A stretch of DNA of 5,966 bases from an uncultured Bacteroidota bacterium (GCA_903837025.1 CAILTC010000287.1:1-5966); one strand, 5' to 3'. Shown: positions 1 through 5,549, numbered from the stretch's first letter. Made by a program: numbers and translations. Notes: generated by a model from the sequence alone, not told the origin.

Positions 1-50
1 AAGTGAACACCTGCTTCTAGTAATTCTTTTACTTCTACTTTGTTTGACAT
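1..50 (-). CDS. rpsB: 30S ribosomal protein uS2 (RpsB), N-terminal fragment
   Basis: Only the first 16 codons lie in the window; the gene continues leftward off the edge. They read MSNKVEVKELLEAGVH, followed by the first two bases of a probable Phe codon. This matches the start of flavobacterial uS2, whose next residues are normally FGH. uS2 is a late-assembling small-subunit protein on the solvent side of the 30S particle near the head-body junction, and binds with help from bS1 in many bacteria. The ATG at 48-50 is preceded by an A-rich stretch without a Shine-Dalgarno sequence, as is usual in Bacteroidota. It lies downstream of rplM and rpsI in the same direction, matching the conserved rplM-rpsI-rpsB(-tsf) order; tsf would be expected next, outside the window. 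The upstream 110 bases look like a structured leader. Confidence 0.93.
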   Translation of the reverse strand, partial: MSNKVEVKELLEAGVH

Positions 51-80
51 TTTTTGTTTAGTTTACGTTCTGTTGATTAG

Positions 81-161
81 CAATGTAAGGATGGCGGTTT
101 CCCGGCTGAATACATTTAGATGCTAAACTAATTCTCGCCTCAGCGAGCAACAACAACATTG
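81..161 (-). ncRNA. Candidate structured leader of rpsB (possible uS2 autoregulatory element)
   Basis: Read on the minus strand, the spacer before rpsB can fold into a closed multi-branch structure. CAATGT (161-156) pairs with ACATTG (86-81). Inside are three hairpins: CTCGC/GCGAG with loop TGAG (147-134), TTTAG/CTAAA with loop CAT (127-115), and CGG/CCG closing a GAAA tetraloop (104-95). The 3' strand can instead pair locally, AATGTA (116-111) with TACATT (87-82), which excludes both the outer helix and the second hairpin. Ribosomal-protein leaders that bind their own product are common, and rpsB leaders are known in gammaproteobacteria. That this one binds uS2 is inference. Pairing was found by eye without energy calculation or covariation. 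Confidence 0.5.
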
Positions 162-164
162 TTT

Positions 165-602
165 TTAAATATAATTATCAATAAGTCTTGCGCGAATTGC
201 ACAAGACAGGCAATATTCACGTTTAGAGAATTGGAATCTCTTACGAGCTTTCTTCTGACCGAATTTCTTACGTTCAACCATTCTTGGATCTCTTGTTAAT
301 AAACCTTCTGGTTTCAAAATCCCTCTGTTTTCTGCATTTACTTCACACATAACGCGTGCCAATGCCATTCTTACAGCTTCTGCTTGACCAGTTGAACCAC
401 CTCCGTAAACGTTAACTTTTACGTCAAAGTTGTTTACATTTTCTGTCATAGACATTGGTTGTAAAACTTTGTACTGTAAAGTTGCAGTTGGAAAGTAAGT
501 TGCGAATTCTTTTTTGTTTACAGTGATTACTCCTGTTCCTTCCGAAACATAAACACGTGCAACAGCGGTTTTTCTTCTACCGATTTTGTGAATAACTCCC
601 AT
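165..602 (-). CDS. rpsI: 30S ribosomal protein uS9 (RpsI) with a 17-residue C-terminal extension
   Basis: This is small-subunit protein uS9 (S9), in the 30S head. Its long basic tail reaches the P site, where the terminal Lys-Arg touches the anticodon stem of P-site tRNA. Residues 1-128 are a complete, normal uS9: the N-terminal IGRRKTAVARV, the family signature GGGSTGQAEAVRMALAR (67-83), the basic segment RDPRMVERKKFGQKKARKRFQFSKR, and the usual length. Residue 128 is the conserved final Arg, but the next codon (218-216) is GAA rather than a stop. The frame then adds EYCLSCAIRARLIDNYI before a TAA at 167-165. The extension has no family precedent that I know of and is not basic overall. The ATG at 602-600 overlaps the rplM stop by one base (TAATG), so the two are translationally coupled. 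The identity of uS9 is certain; whether the extension is genuine is not. Confidence 0.95.
   Translation of the reverse strand: MGVIHKIGRRKTAVARVYVSEGTGVITVNKKEFATYFPTATLQYKVLQPMSMTENVNNFDVKVNVYGGGSTGQAEAVRMALARVMCEVNAENRGILKPEGLLTRDPRMVERKKFGQKKARKRFQFSKREYCLSCAIRARLIDNYI
166..173 (-). promoter_or_regulatory. Possible -7 element for an rpsB-proximal promoter
   Basis: The minus strand reads TATATTTA, one base off the Bacteroidetes -7 consensus TAnnTTTG. It overlaps the end of the extended rpsI frame. Transcription from here would begin almost exactly at the 5' arm of the rpsB leader structure, which is the main argument for it. No TTG is found 17-23 bases upstream, so the -33 half is missing and the site may be chance in AT-rich DNA. 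rpsB may simply be transcribed from the rplM promoter. Confidence 0.25.
185..207 (-). terminator. Hairpin after the canonical rpsI end (terminator or attenuator)
   Basis: On the minus strand GTCTTGTGC (207-199) pairs with GCGCAAGAC (193-185) around the loop AATTC. This makes nine continuous pairs, one of them U-G. The same position on the plus strand would be a C-A mismatch, so the structure favours RNA made leftward, the direction of the ribosomal genes. It starts nine bases after the position where a normal rpsI would stop. A U-rich but interrupted stretch follows, so it may be a weak terminator, a processing stem, or an attenuator limiting readthrough into rpsB. In the extended rpsI frame it is translated. 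Confidence 0.6.
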
Positions 603-1057
603 TACTTAAGATCGTTAAGGTTAACTGTTCTAGGTTTTTGAGCGCCTTGTTTGTGCTCTGATCCTACAACAACATTTAAATTTCTGAAAAGTTCAGCGCC
701 AATTTTATTTTTTGGCAACATTCCTTTTACTGCTTTTTCTACTAGTAATGCAGGGTTTTTGCTTTGCAATACTTTAGCAGTTAAAGTTCTTTGTCCTCCA
801 GGATAACCAGTGTGACGGATGTATGTTTTTTCATCCATTTTGTTACCTGTAAGGTTGATTTTTTCTGAGTTGATAACAATTACGTTATCTCCACAGTCCA
901 CGTGTGGTGTATAACTTGGTTTGTACTTACCTCTTAAAATCATAGCGACTTTTGAAGCAAGACGACCTAAGTTATGACCGTCAGCATCTACAACAATCCA
1001 TTCTTTTGTAGAATTGGCTTTTGTTGCTGAAATTGTCTTGTAGCTTAATGCGTTCAC
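602..1057 (-). CDS. rplM: 50S ribosomal protein uL13 (RplM)
   Basis: uL13 is an early-assembling large-subunit protein that binds 23S rRNA. The 151-residue product carries the family hallmarks in order: KEWIVVDADGHNLGRLASKVA (18-38), LRGKYKPSYTPHVDCGDNVIVIN (41-63), YIRHTGYPGGQR (79-90), and the signature VKGMLPKNKIG (110-120). The length suits the flavobacterial form. The start is GTG at 1057-1055: an in-frame TAA lies seven to nine bases upstream, so no ATG is available before it, and the conserved LSYKT opening follows at once. No Shine-Dalgarno sequence is present. It is the first gene of the leftward unit and overlaps rpsI by one base, the usual rplM-rpsI pairing. A strong consensus promoter and a short hairpin leader lie directly upstream, and the unusual start codon may help keep initiation low or regulated. 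Confidence 0.97.
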   Translation of the reverse strand: MNALSYKTISATKANSTKEWIVVDADGHNLGRLASKVAMILRGKYKPSYTPHVDCGDNVIVINSEKINLTGNKMDEKTYIRHTGYPGGQRTLTAKVLQSKNPALLVEKAVKGMLPKNKIGAELFRNLNVVVGSEHKQGAQKPRTVNLNDLK

Positions 1058-1085
1058 AATATATTATTTTAATTAAACATTCCAT

Positions 1086-1099
1086 CCCCAATAAAGGGG
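1086..1099 (-). ncRNA. Short 5' hairpin in the rplM leader
   Basis: On the minus strand CCCC (1099-1096) and GGGG (1089-1086) flank the loop TTTATT, giving four G-C pairs in an otherwise very AT-rich leader. It begins within a few bases of the expected transcription start, so it would cap the 5' end of the rplM mRNA, about 30 bases before the GTG start. It may stabilise the message or form part of a uL13-responsive leader. Such leaders have been proposed in Bacteroidota, but I cannot confirm that this matches any of them. Confidence 0.45.
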
Positions 1100-1102
1100 T
1101 TG

Positions 1103-1133
1103 CAAAAGTACAATTAATTATTTTAAATACAAA
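1103..1133 (-). promoter_or_regulatory. Bacteroidetes-type promoter of rplM-rpsI(-rpsB)
   Basis: The minus strand has TTTG at the -33 position (TTG at 1132-1130), a 19-base spacer, and TACTTTTG (1110-1103). This is an exact match to the Bacteroidetes primary sigma-factor consensus TTG-N17-23-TAnnTTTG. Transcription should start a few bases further left, near 1101-1097, giving a leader of about 40 bases before the rplM GTG. It is the only complete consensus promoter I found in the window. Confidence 0.85.
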
Positions 1134-1193
1134 TACCTTAAAAGATTATTTTCCATTCCTTTTTATGCTGATTATCAAATGGATATTTATTGT

Positions 1194-1220
1194 TTATCGC
1201 TTTTGTGTTTTTTGCGATAA
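1194..1220. repeat. Inverted repeat TTATCGC-N13-GCGATAA
   Basis: Perfect 7-bp arms (1194-1200 and 1214-1220) flank a pyrimidine-rich 13-base spacer. It could be a protein-binding site or a weak hairpin. It sits between the divergent rplM and LacI-family genes, just before a direct repeat and a -7-like box, which makes a regulatory role plausible but unproven. Confidence 0.4.
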
Positions 1221-1237
1221 GTCTTTAAATAAGTCTT
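1217..1237 (+). repeat. Direct repeat ATAAGTCTT x2
   Basis: Two exact 9-base copies (1217-1225 and 1229-1237) are separated by three bases, a 12-base period. They lie directly upstream of the TATATTTG box and overlap the right arm of the inverted repeat. This may be a two-subunit activator site, or chance in low-complexity DNA. Confidence 0.4.
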
Positions 1238-1239
1238 GC

Positions 1240-1247
1240 TATATTTG
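1240..1247 (+). promoter_or_regulatory. Possible -7 element (TATATTTG) for the LacI-family gene
   Basis: This is an exact match to the Bacteroidetes -7 motif TAnnTTTG on the strand of the regulator gene. The nearest TTG (1212-1214) is 25 bases away, slightly beyond the usual 17-23, so the promoter is imperfect. It would give a 5' untranslated leader of about 150 bases. Confidence 0.4.
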
Positions 1248-1268
1248 TATTGATTTATTTCCAAAAAA

Positions 1269-1311
1269 TTTTCGTAAATTTCACTTTTTTAGCATAAGAT
1301 TTTTTCGAAAA
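1269..1311. promoter_or_regulatory. Candidate pair of LacI-type operators
   Basis: Two CG-centred sites, TTTTCGTAAA (1269-1278) and the perfect palindrome TTTTCGAAAA (1302-1311), have centres 33 bp apart, close to three helical turns. LacI-family proteins typically bind pseudo-palindromes with a central CG and often repress their own gene. The sites lie 93-135 bases before the regulator start and downstream of the putative -7 box. The assignment is by motif and position only, and similar strings can arise by chance in AT-rich DNA. Confidence 0.35.
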
Positions 1312-1403
1312 CGCTTTTTTTTGGATAATACCCAAAACTAAAATCTGTTTTATTAAAAAAAATTAATGCGAAACAATACTGAAAGCCCTTTAAAAAAATA
1401 CTT

Positions 1404-2429
1404 ATGAAAGCTAAAGCAACTTTAAAGCAAATTGCAAAAGAATTGAATGTTTCTGTTTCTACAGTTTCAAAAGCACTTAATGATAGTCCTGAAATTAGTG
1501 AGCAAACAAAAATTAGGATCAAGGAATACGCTAAGCTTAAAAACTATAAACCTAATGTTATTGGTCTGAATTTAAAAAACAGAAAAACGAAAACAATTGG
1601 CGTTATTATTCCAAATATCCTGAATTCTTTTTTTGCAAAAGTTTTTAGCGGAATCGAAAAAGTAGCGGATGAGAAAGGATATAATGTGATTACGTGCATT
1701 TCTAATGAGTCTATAGTAAAAGAAATTAATACCTTAGAAATGTTAAGTAACGGTACTATTGATGGTTTTATATTGTCGGTTTCTGAAGAAGCTCAGAAAC
1801 AACATGAATTTAATCATTTTAAAGAAATTATAAACGAAGGGACTCCAATTGTTATGTTTGATAGAATTGCAGACGAAGTTGATTGTGATAAGGTTGTTGT
1901 TGATGATTTTGACTCAGCGCTTCATGCAACTCAACATTTGATAGACATAGGTTGCAAGAATATTGCTTTATTTTCTTCTGTTGATAATTTAAGTGTTGGA
2001 AAATTAAGAGCAGATGGTTATCTTAAAGCATTGCAAAATAATAATATTGCTGTCAATGAAAATTTAATTATTAAAACGGATTCCGAAGAAGACTTGAAAG
2101 ATAAAATTGAGACTATTTTTGAAAACAATACTATTGATGGGATTTTTGCTTTAGACGAAAATGACTCTGTAGCTGCATTGCGAATAGGTATTAAAAAAGG
2201 ATATAAAATACCCGAAGAGCTTTCGATAATAGGTTTTGCTGACGGTATTCTTGCTTCAAGAAGATTATCGCCAAGCCTTACAAGTGTCAGTCAGCATGGA
2301 CCAGAAATAGGAGAAGCTGCTGCCAAATTACTTATCGAGCGATTAGAAAGTAAAGAAGAGAATCTTCCTTATAAAACTACCGTTATTAAAACTGAATTAA
2401 GAGAAAGAGAGTCGACTAGAAAAATTTAA
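1404..2429 (+). CDS. LacI/GalR-family transcriptional regulator
   Basis: This is a 341-residue cytoplasmic DNA-binding regulator of normal family length. The helix-turn-helix spans about residues 6-26 (TLKQIAKELNVSVSTVSKALN), with recognition helix around SVSTVSKALN. The hinge follows (YKPNVIGLNLKNRKT, 48-62); Leu57 sits where family members insert a leucine into the minor groove. The rest is a periplasmic-binding-protein-like effector domain: IGVIIPNILNSFFAKVFSGIE (65-85), FDR (152-154), R202/G205 of the R..GY motif, GFAD (277-280), and PSLTSVSQHGPEIGEAAAKLL (290-310). The family usually senses a sugar or nucleotide and represses as a dimer. Here no sugar transport, catabolic or SusCD genes are adjacent, so ligand and targets cannot be inferred. 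The ATG at 1404 opens directly into the HTH, as in the family, with no Shine-Dalgarno sequence. The gene looks intact and appears more AT-rich than polA. Confidence 0.93.
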   Translation: MKAKATLKQIAKELNVSVSTVSKALNDSPEISEQTKIRIKEYAKLKNYKPNVIGLNLKNRKTKTIGVIIPNILNSFFAKVFSGIEKVADEKGYNVITCISNESIVKEINTLEMLSNGTIDGFILSVSEEAQKQHEFNHFKEIINEGTPIVMFDRIADEVDCDKVVVDDFDSALHATQHLIDIGCKNIALFSSVDNLSVGKLRADGYLKALQNNNIAVNENLIIKTDSEEDLKDKIETIFENNTIDGIFALDENDSVAALRIGIKKGYKIPEELSIIGFADGILASRRLSPSLTSVSQHGPEIGEAAAKLLIERLESKEENLPYKTTVIKTELRERESTRKI

Positions 2430-2436
2430 CCTTTTC

Positions 2437-2473
2437 ATTATGAGGAACAAGATGTTATTTTGTTCCTCATAAT
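2437..2473. terminator. Bidirectional hairpin terminator between convergent genes
   Basis: A perfect 14-bp stem (2437-2450 with 2460-2473) encloses a 9-base loop. It lies eight bases after the LacI-family stop and ten bases beyond the polA stop, so both convergent transcripts meet it. There is no clean T-run after the stem on either strand, so it may act as a shared 3'-end stabiliser as much as an intrinsic terminator. Confidence 0.78.
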
Positions 2474-2482
2474 AGCTAAAAT

Positions 2483-5320
2483 TTAATGCGCCTCCAGCCA
2501 GTTTTTCCCCATTCCAATTTCTACATCTAGCGGAACATCCATTATAAATGCATTTTCCATTTCGTGCTTAATCATCGGTTGGATTTTCTCTAGTTCGGAG
2601 GTGTGAACGTCAAATACAAGCTCATCATGTACTTGCAATAACATCTTTGATTTCCAATTTTCCGTTACTAATTTTTTGTGAATATTAATCATCGCAATTT
2701 TGATAATATCGGCTGCAGAACCCTGAATTGGTGCATTTACCGCATTTCTTTCAGCGCCACTTCGAACCATCATATTGGCCGAATTGATATCTTTTAAATA
2801 TCGTCTCCTTCCTAAAACGGTTTGTACATATCCATTTTCTCTGGCAAAATCGACTTGATTGGCCATATACGATTTTAGTTTTGGATAAGTCGCATAATAA
2901 GCATCGATCAATTCCGCACTTTCTTTTCGCGAAAGCGAGGTTTGATTGCTTAATCCGAAAGCAGATACACCATATATAATTCCGAAATTTACGGTTTTGG
3001 CATTGGAACGTTGTTCTTTGGTTACTTCTTCCAAAGGAACATTAAACACTTTTGCAGCGGTACTTCGGTGAATGTCTTCATTGTTTTGAAAGGCTTTTAT
3101 CATGTTTTCTTCACCAGATAAAGCAGCGATAATTCGCAATTCTATTTGGGAATAATCCGCAGAAACCAAGGTGTAGTTCTCATCACGAGCAATAAATGCT
3201 TTACGAATCAATCGGCCTCTTTCGGTTCGAACCGGAATGTTTTGTAAGTTCGGATTGTTCGAGCTCAATCGACCAGTTGCGGCAACAGTTTGCATATAAT
3301 CGGTGTGAACGCGCCCTGTTATTGTATCAACTTGATTGGGTAATGCATCAATATAAGTGCTTTGCAGCTTGACCATTTGACGCCATTCGAGAATGTCACG
3401 AACAATTTCGTTGTCGTTGGCTAAATAAGATAAAACCTCTTCGCCTGTGGCATATTGACCTGTTTTAGTTTTCTTTTGTTTGGCTCCGCCAATTTTCAAT
3501 TTGTCAAATAATACATCGCCGAGTTGTTTTGGCGAAGCTAGATTGAATTTTTCGCCAGCAGTTTCATATATTTTTTGTTCCAAAGCATTGCTTTCGACAG
3601 CCATTTCAACCGACATTGATTTTAAGAACGGAACATCGAGATTAATCCCTTCCATTTCCATTGCTGCTAAAACAGGAATTAACGGAATTTCGATTTCGTC
3701 GAATAATTTTTTGGTTTCGGCTTGGTCCAGAATCGGACTGAAATTCTGCTTCAATTGATACGTAATATCTGCATCTTCAACGGCATATTCTTTGATGTCT
3801 TCTAGATCAACATCGCGCATCGATTTTTGATTTTTACCTTTTTTACCAATTAAATCTTCGATCGATTTTGGGGAATATTTCAAATACGTTTCCGATAAAA
3901 TATCCATATTATGACGCATATCTGGGTTAATGAGGTAATGCGCAATCATGGTGTCGAATAATTTACCTTTTATTTGAATATCATAACGAGAAAGGATTTT
4001 TAAATCGTATTTGATATTTTGACCAATTTTTTCAACTGATTCACTTTCGAAAAATGGTTTGAATTTATTGATTAAAACTTGCGCTTCCTCTTGGTTTTCT
4101 GGAAAAGGAACATAATATCCTTTTCCTTTTTCGAAAGAAAATGAAATTCCGACCAATTCAGCGTGCAAAGCGTCTAAACCAGTTGTCTCAGTATCAAAAC
4201 AAACCGAAGATTGATTCAGTAGATTTTGTAACAACAATTTTACTCCCAAATCGCCTTGGATAATTTGATAAGTATGTTCGGTATTTTCTAATGAACTATA
4301 ATACTGATGGCGCGTTTCTTCCGAAGTTTCGTTTGGAATGGTGCTTCCAAAAAGATCAAATTGCTCTTCGTTTTTGGGTTGTGGTTTTTTGTATAATTTG
4401 GCTTCATCAACTGGAGTTGTTACCGCTGCAGTCCCTCCTTTTTTGAAAATGGCATCAAATTGTTCTGCCATTCTTCTAAATTCGAGTTCGTTAAAAAGGG
4501 CATCGGTTTTGTCAACGTCTGGAGTCGATAATTCATAATCGGTTTCGTCAAAAACTACGGGGCAATCTAAAAGAATTGTCGCCAAGGTTTTAGACAATAA
4601 TCCTTTTTCCTTATTGGCTTCGATGTTTTCTTTCATTTTGCCTTTTAGCTTATCTGTATTTGCTAAAAGATTTTCCATGCTGCCAAATTCTTTCAATAAT
4701 TTCTTGGCGGTAACTTCGCCCACACCCGGAAGACCAGGAATGTTATCGGCTGCATCGCCCATCATTCCAAGAAAATCAATTACTTGTTCAGGGCGTTCGA
4801 TTTCGAATTTAGCCAAAACTTCAGGAACTCCCCAAATTTCTATTCCGTTGCCCATTCGAGCCGGTTTGTACATAAAGATATTCTCGGAAACGAGTTGTGC
4901 AAAATCTTTGTCTGGCGTAACCATAAAGACTTTGTAGTTCTGTTTTTCTGCTTGTTTGGCAATAGTTCCAATTAAGTCATCGGCCTCAAAACCGCTGACT
5001 TCAATAATAGGAATATGCATCGCTCTTAATAATTCTTGAATATAGGGAACGGCAATTTTTATAGCTTCGGGTGTGGCGTCACGATGCGCTTTGTATTCTG
5101 GAAAGATGTCATTTCTGAGTTGGCTTCCGCCTTTGTCGAATGCTACGGCTAAATGATCTGGTCTTTCACGCTTGATAACATCCATCAAGGAATTCATAAA
5201 TCCCATGATTGCCGAAGTGTCCATTCCTTTAGAATTGATCCTAGGGTTTTTTATAAAAGCATAATAACCACGAAAGATTAAAGCATAAGCATCGAGAAGG
5301 AAAAGACGTTTTTGTGACAT
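2483..5320 (-). CDS. polA: DNA polymerase I (PolA), three-domain, proofreading-competent
   Basis: PolA removes RNA primers, joins Okazaki fragments with ligase and fills repair gaps. The product is 945 residues (E. coli Pol I has 928) and complete. Residues 1-290 form the 5'-nuclease domain: LLDAYALIFRGYYAF, AFDKG (60-64), GFEADDLIGT (110-119), TPDKDF (135-140), and the helix-hairpin-helix region GDAADNIPGLPGVGEVTAKKLL (188-209). A low-complexity linker (about 293-345) contains QFDLF at 320-324. The 3'-5' exonuclease retains its metal ligands: D376 and E378 (DTETTGLD), N435/D439 (IGQNIKYDL), Y512/D516 (YAVEDAD). The polymerase has motif A DYSQIELR (D722, E727), motif B RSNAKTVNFGIIYG (R771, K775, F779, Y783) and motif C VHDE (H898, D899, E900). 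The ATG at 5320 gives the canonical short N terminus. No Shine-Dalgarno sequence is seen. It is monocistronic here, convergent with the LacI-family gene and divergent from the downstream membrane protein. Confidence 0.98.
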   Translation of the reverse strand: MSQKRLFLLDAYALIFRGYYAFIKNPRINSKGMDTSAIMGFMNSLMDVIKRERPDHLAVAFDKGGSQLRNDIFPEYKAHRDATPEAIKIAVPYIQELLRAMHIPIIEVSGFEADDLIGTIAKQAEKQNYKVFMVTPDKDFAQLVSENIFMYKPARMGNGIEIWGVPEVLAKFEIERPEQVIDFLGMMGDAADNIPGLPGVGEVTAKKLLKEFGSMENLLANTDKLKGKMKENIEANKEKGLLSKTLATILLDCPVVFDETDYELSTPDVDKTDALFNELEFRRMAEQFDAIFKKGGTAAVTTPVDEAKLYKKPQPKNEEQFDLFGSTIPNETSEETRHQYYSSLENTEHTYQIIQGDLGVKLLLQNLLNQSSVCFDTETTGLDALHAELVGISFSFEKGKGYYVPFPENQEEAQVLINKFKPFFESESVEKIGQNIKYDLKILSRYDIQIKGKLFDTMIAHYLINPDMRHNMDILSETYLKYSPKSIEDLIGKKGKNQKSMRDVDLEDIKEYAVEDADITYQLKQNFSPILDQAETKKLFDEIEIPLIPVLAAMEMEGINLDVPFLKSMSVEMAVESNALEQKIYETAGEKFNLASPKQLGDVLFDKLKIGGAKQKKTKTGQYATGEEVLSYLANDNEIVRDILEWRQMVKLQSTYIDALPNQVDTITGRVHTDYMQTVAATGRLSSNNPNLQNIPVRTERGRLIRKAFIARDENYTLVSADYSQIELRIIAALSGEENMIKAFQNNEDIHRSTAAKVFNVPLEEVTKEQRSNAKTVNFGIIYGVSAFGLSNQTSLSRKESAELIDAYYATYPKLKSYMANQVDFARENGYVQTVLGRRRYLKDINSANMMVRSGAERNAVNAPIQGSAADIIKIAMINIHKKLVTENWKSKMLLQVHDELVFDVHTSELEKIQPMIKHEMENAFIMDVPLDVEIGMGKNWLEAH

Positions 5321-5342
5321 GATAGCATAAATTAGGAAAGCG

Positions 5343-5350
5343 TAAAAGTA
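5343..5350 (-). promoter_or_regulatory. Possible -7 element for polA
   Basis: The minus strand reads TACTTTTA, one base off TAnnTTTG, 22 bases before the polA ATG. No TTG lies at the right distance upstream. The palindrome AAAGTTTGAAACTTT sits immediately upstream where -33 contacts would fall. Weak evidence only. Confidence 0.3.
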
Positions 5351-5353
5351 ACT

Positions 5354-5368
5354 AAAGTTTGAAACTTT
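5354..5368. repeat. 15-bp palindrome AAAGTTTGAAACTTT upstream of polA
   Basis: Seven perfect pairs are symmetrical about the central G at 5361. It begins 34 bases upstream of the polA start, directly behind the weak -7 candidate. It may be an operator governing polA; the sequence alone does not name the protein. Confidence 0.4.
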
Positions 5369-5413
5369 TTAGGATGTTTTCTTTTAGTTTCTGTTGATTT
5401 ATCTAGTTCTGTA

Positions 5414-5429
5414 TTAATGAGTACATTAA
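5414..5429. repeat. 16-bp palindrome TTAATG-N4-CATTAA in the divergent spacer
   Basis: Perfect 6-bp arms flank AGTA, followed four bases later by a run of eight T (5434-5441). As DNA it resembles a small dimeric operator between polA and the membrane-protein gene. As RNA on the plus strand it would be a weak hairpin plus T-run, but no rightward gene precedes it for which it could act as a terminator. Confidence 0.35.
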
Positions 5430-5512
5430 GGTGTTTTTTTTAAATTTTTATATTAGTTTAATTTGATATGATTTTAGTTAAATTTCAATTAACATAAAGT
5501 AGTTTCACTTAT

Positions 5513-5528
5513 TTAATTTGTTAATTTG
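5513..5528 (+). promoter_or_regulatory. Tandem TTAATTTG, possible -7 region of the membrane-protein gene
   Basis: Two adjacent exact copies of TTAATTTG (5513-5520, 5521-5528) each differ by one base from TAnnTTTG. They end 21 bases before the ATG at 5550, a sensible distance for a short leader. A third copy lies at 5458-5465. No TTG at the -33 spacing is visible, so this is tentative. Confidence 0.3.
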
Positions 5529-5549
5529 CAAAAAAAAAATTACATCCCA

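Larger units (their letters stand above)
1058..1403. other. Divergent intergenic region between rplM and the LacI-family gene
   Basis: These 346 bases are very AT-rich and show no convincing coding sequence on either strand; the open frames there translate to Phe/Lys/Ile-rich strings with no domain. The left end holds the rplM leader and promoter. The middle (1194-1247) holds an inverted repeat, a direct repeat and a -7-like box. The right part (1269-1311) holds two CG-centred near-palindromes. The last 60 bases before the regulator start are A-rich with no Shine-Dalgarno sequence, as expected here. Confidence 0.8.

Noticed and set aside
201..212. CLSC (a CxxC) in the uS9 extension as a possible metal-binding site
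   Set aside because: Only one Cys pair is present and the codons form a hairpin arm, so the residues are better explained by RNA structure than by selection on protein.
181..1239. The 11-base string ATAAGTCTTGC at 181-191 and again at 1229-1239
   Set aside because: A few 11-base matches are expected by chance in a 6-kb AT-rich window; the contexts differ.
1021..1341. Rightward open frame of 106 codons overlapping the rplM start and its promoter
   Set aside because: It is Phe/Lys/Ile-rich with no domain, covers a clear promoter and leader on the other strand, and looks like translated AT-rich spacer.
1289..1522. Leftward open frame of 77 codons overlapping the start of the LacI-family gene
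   Set aside because: It is antisense to the conserved helix-turn-helix coding region and has no recognisable features.
3480..4975. Several rightward open frames inside polA
   Set aside because: All are antisense to conserved polymerase domains and have compositions expected of reverse frames.
5530..5539. Run of ten A before the membrane-protein start, as a slippage or phase-variation site
   Set aside because: It lies outside the coding frame and A-rich leaders are normal before Bacteroidota starts; its length alone does not show variation.
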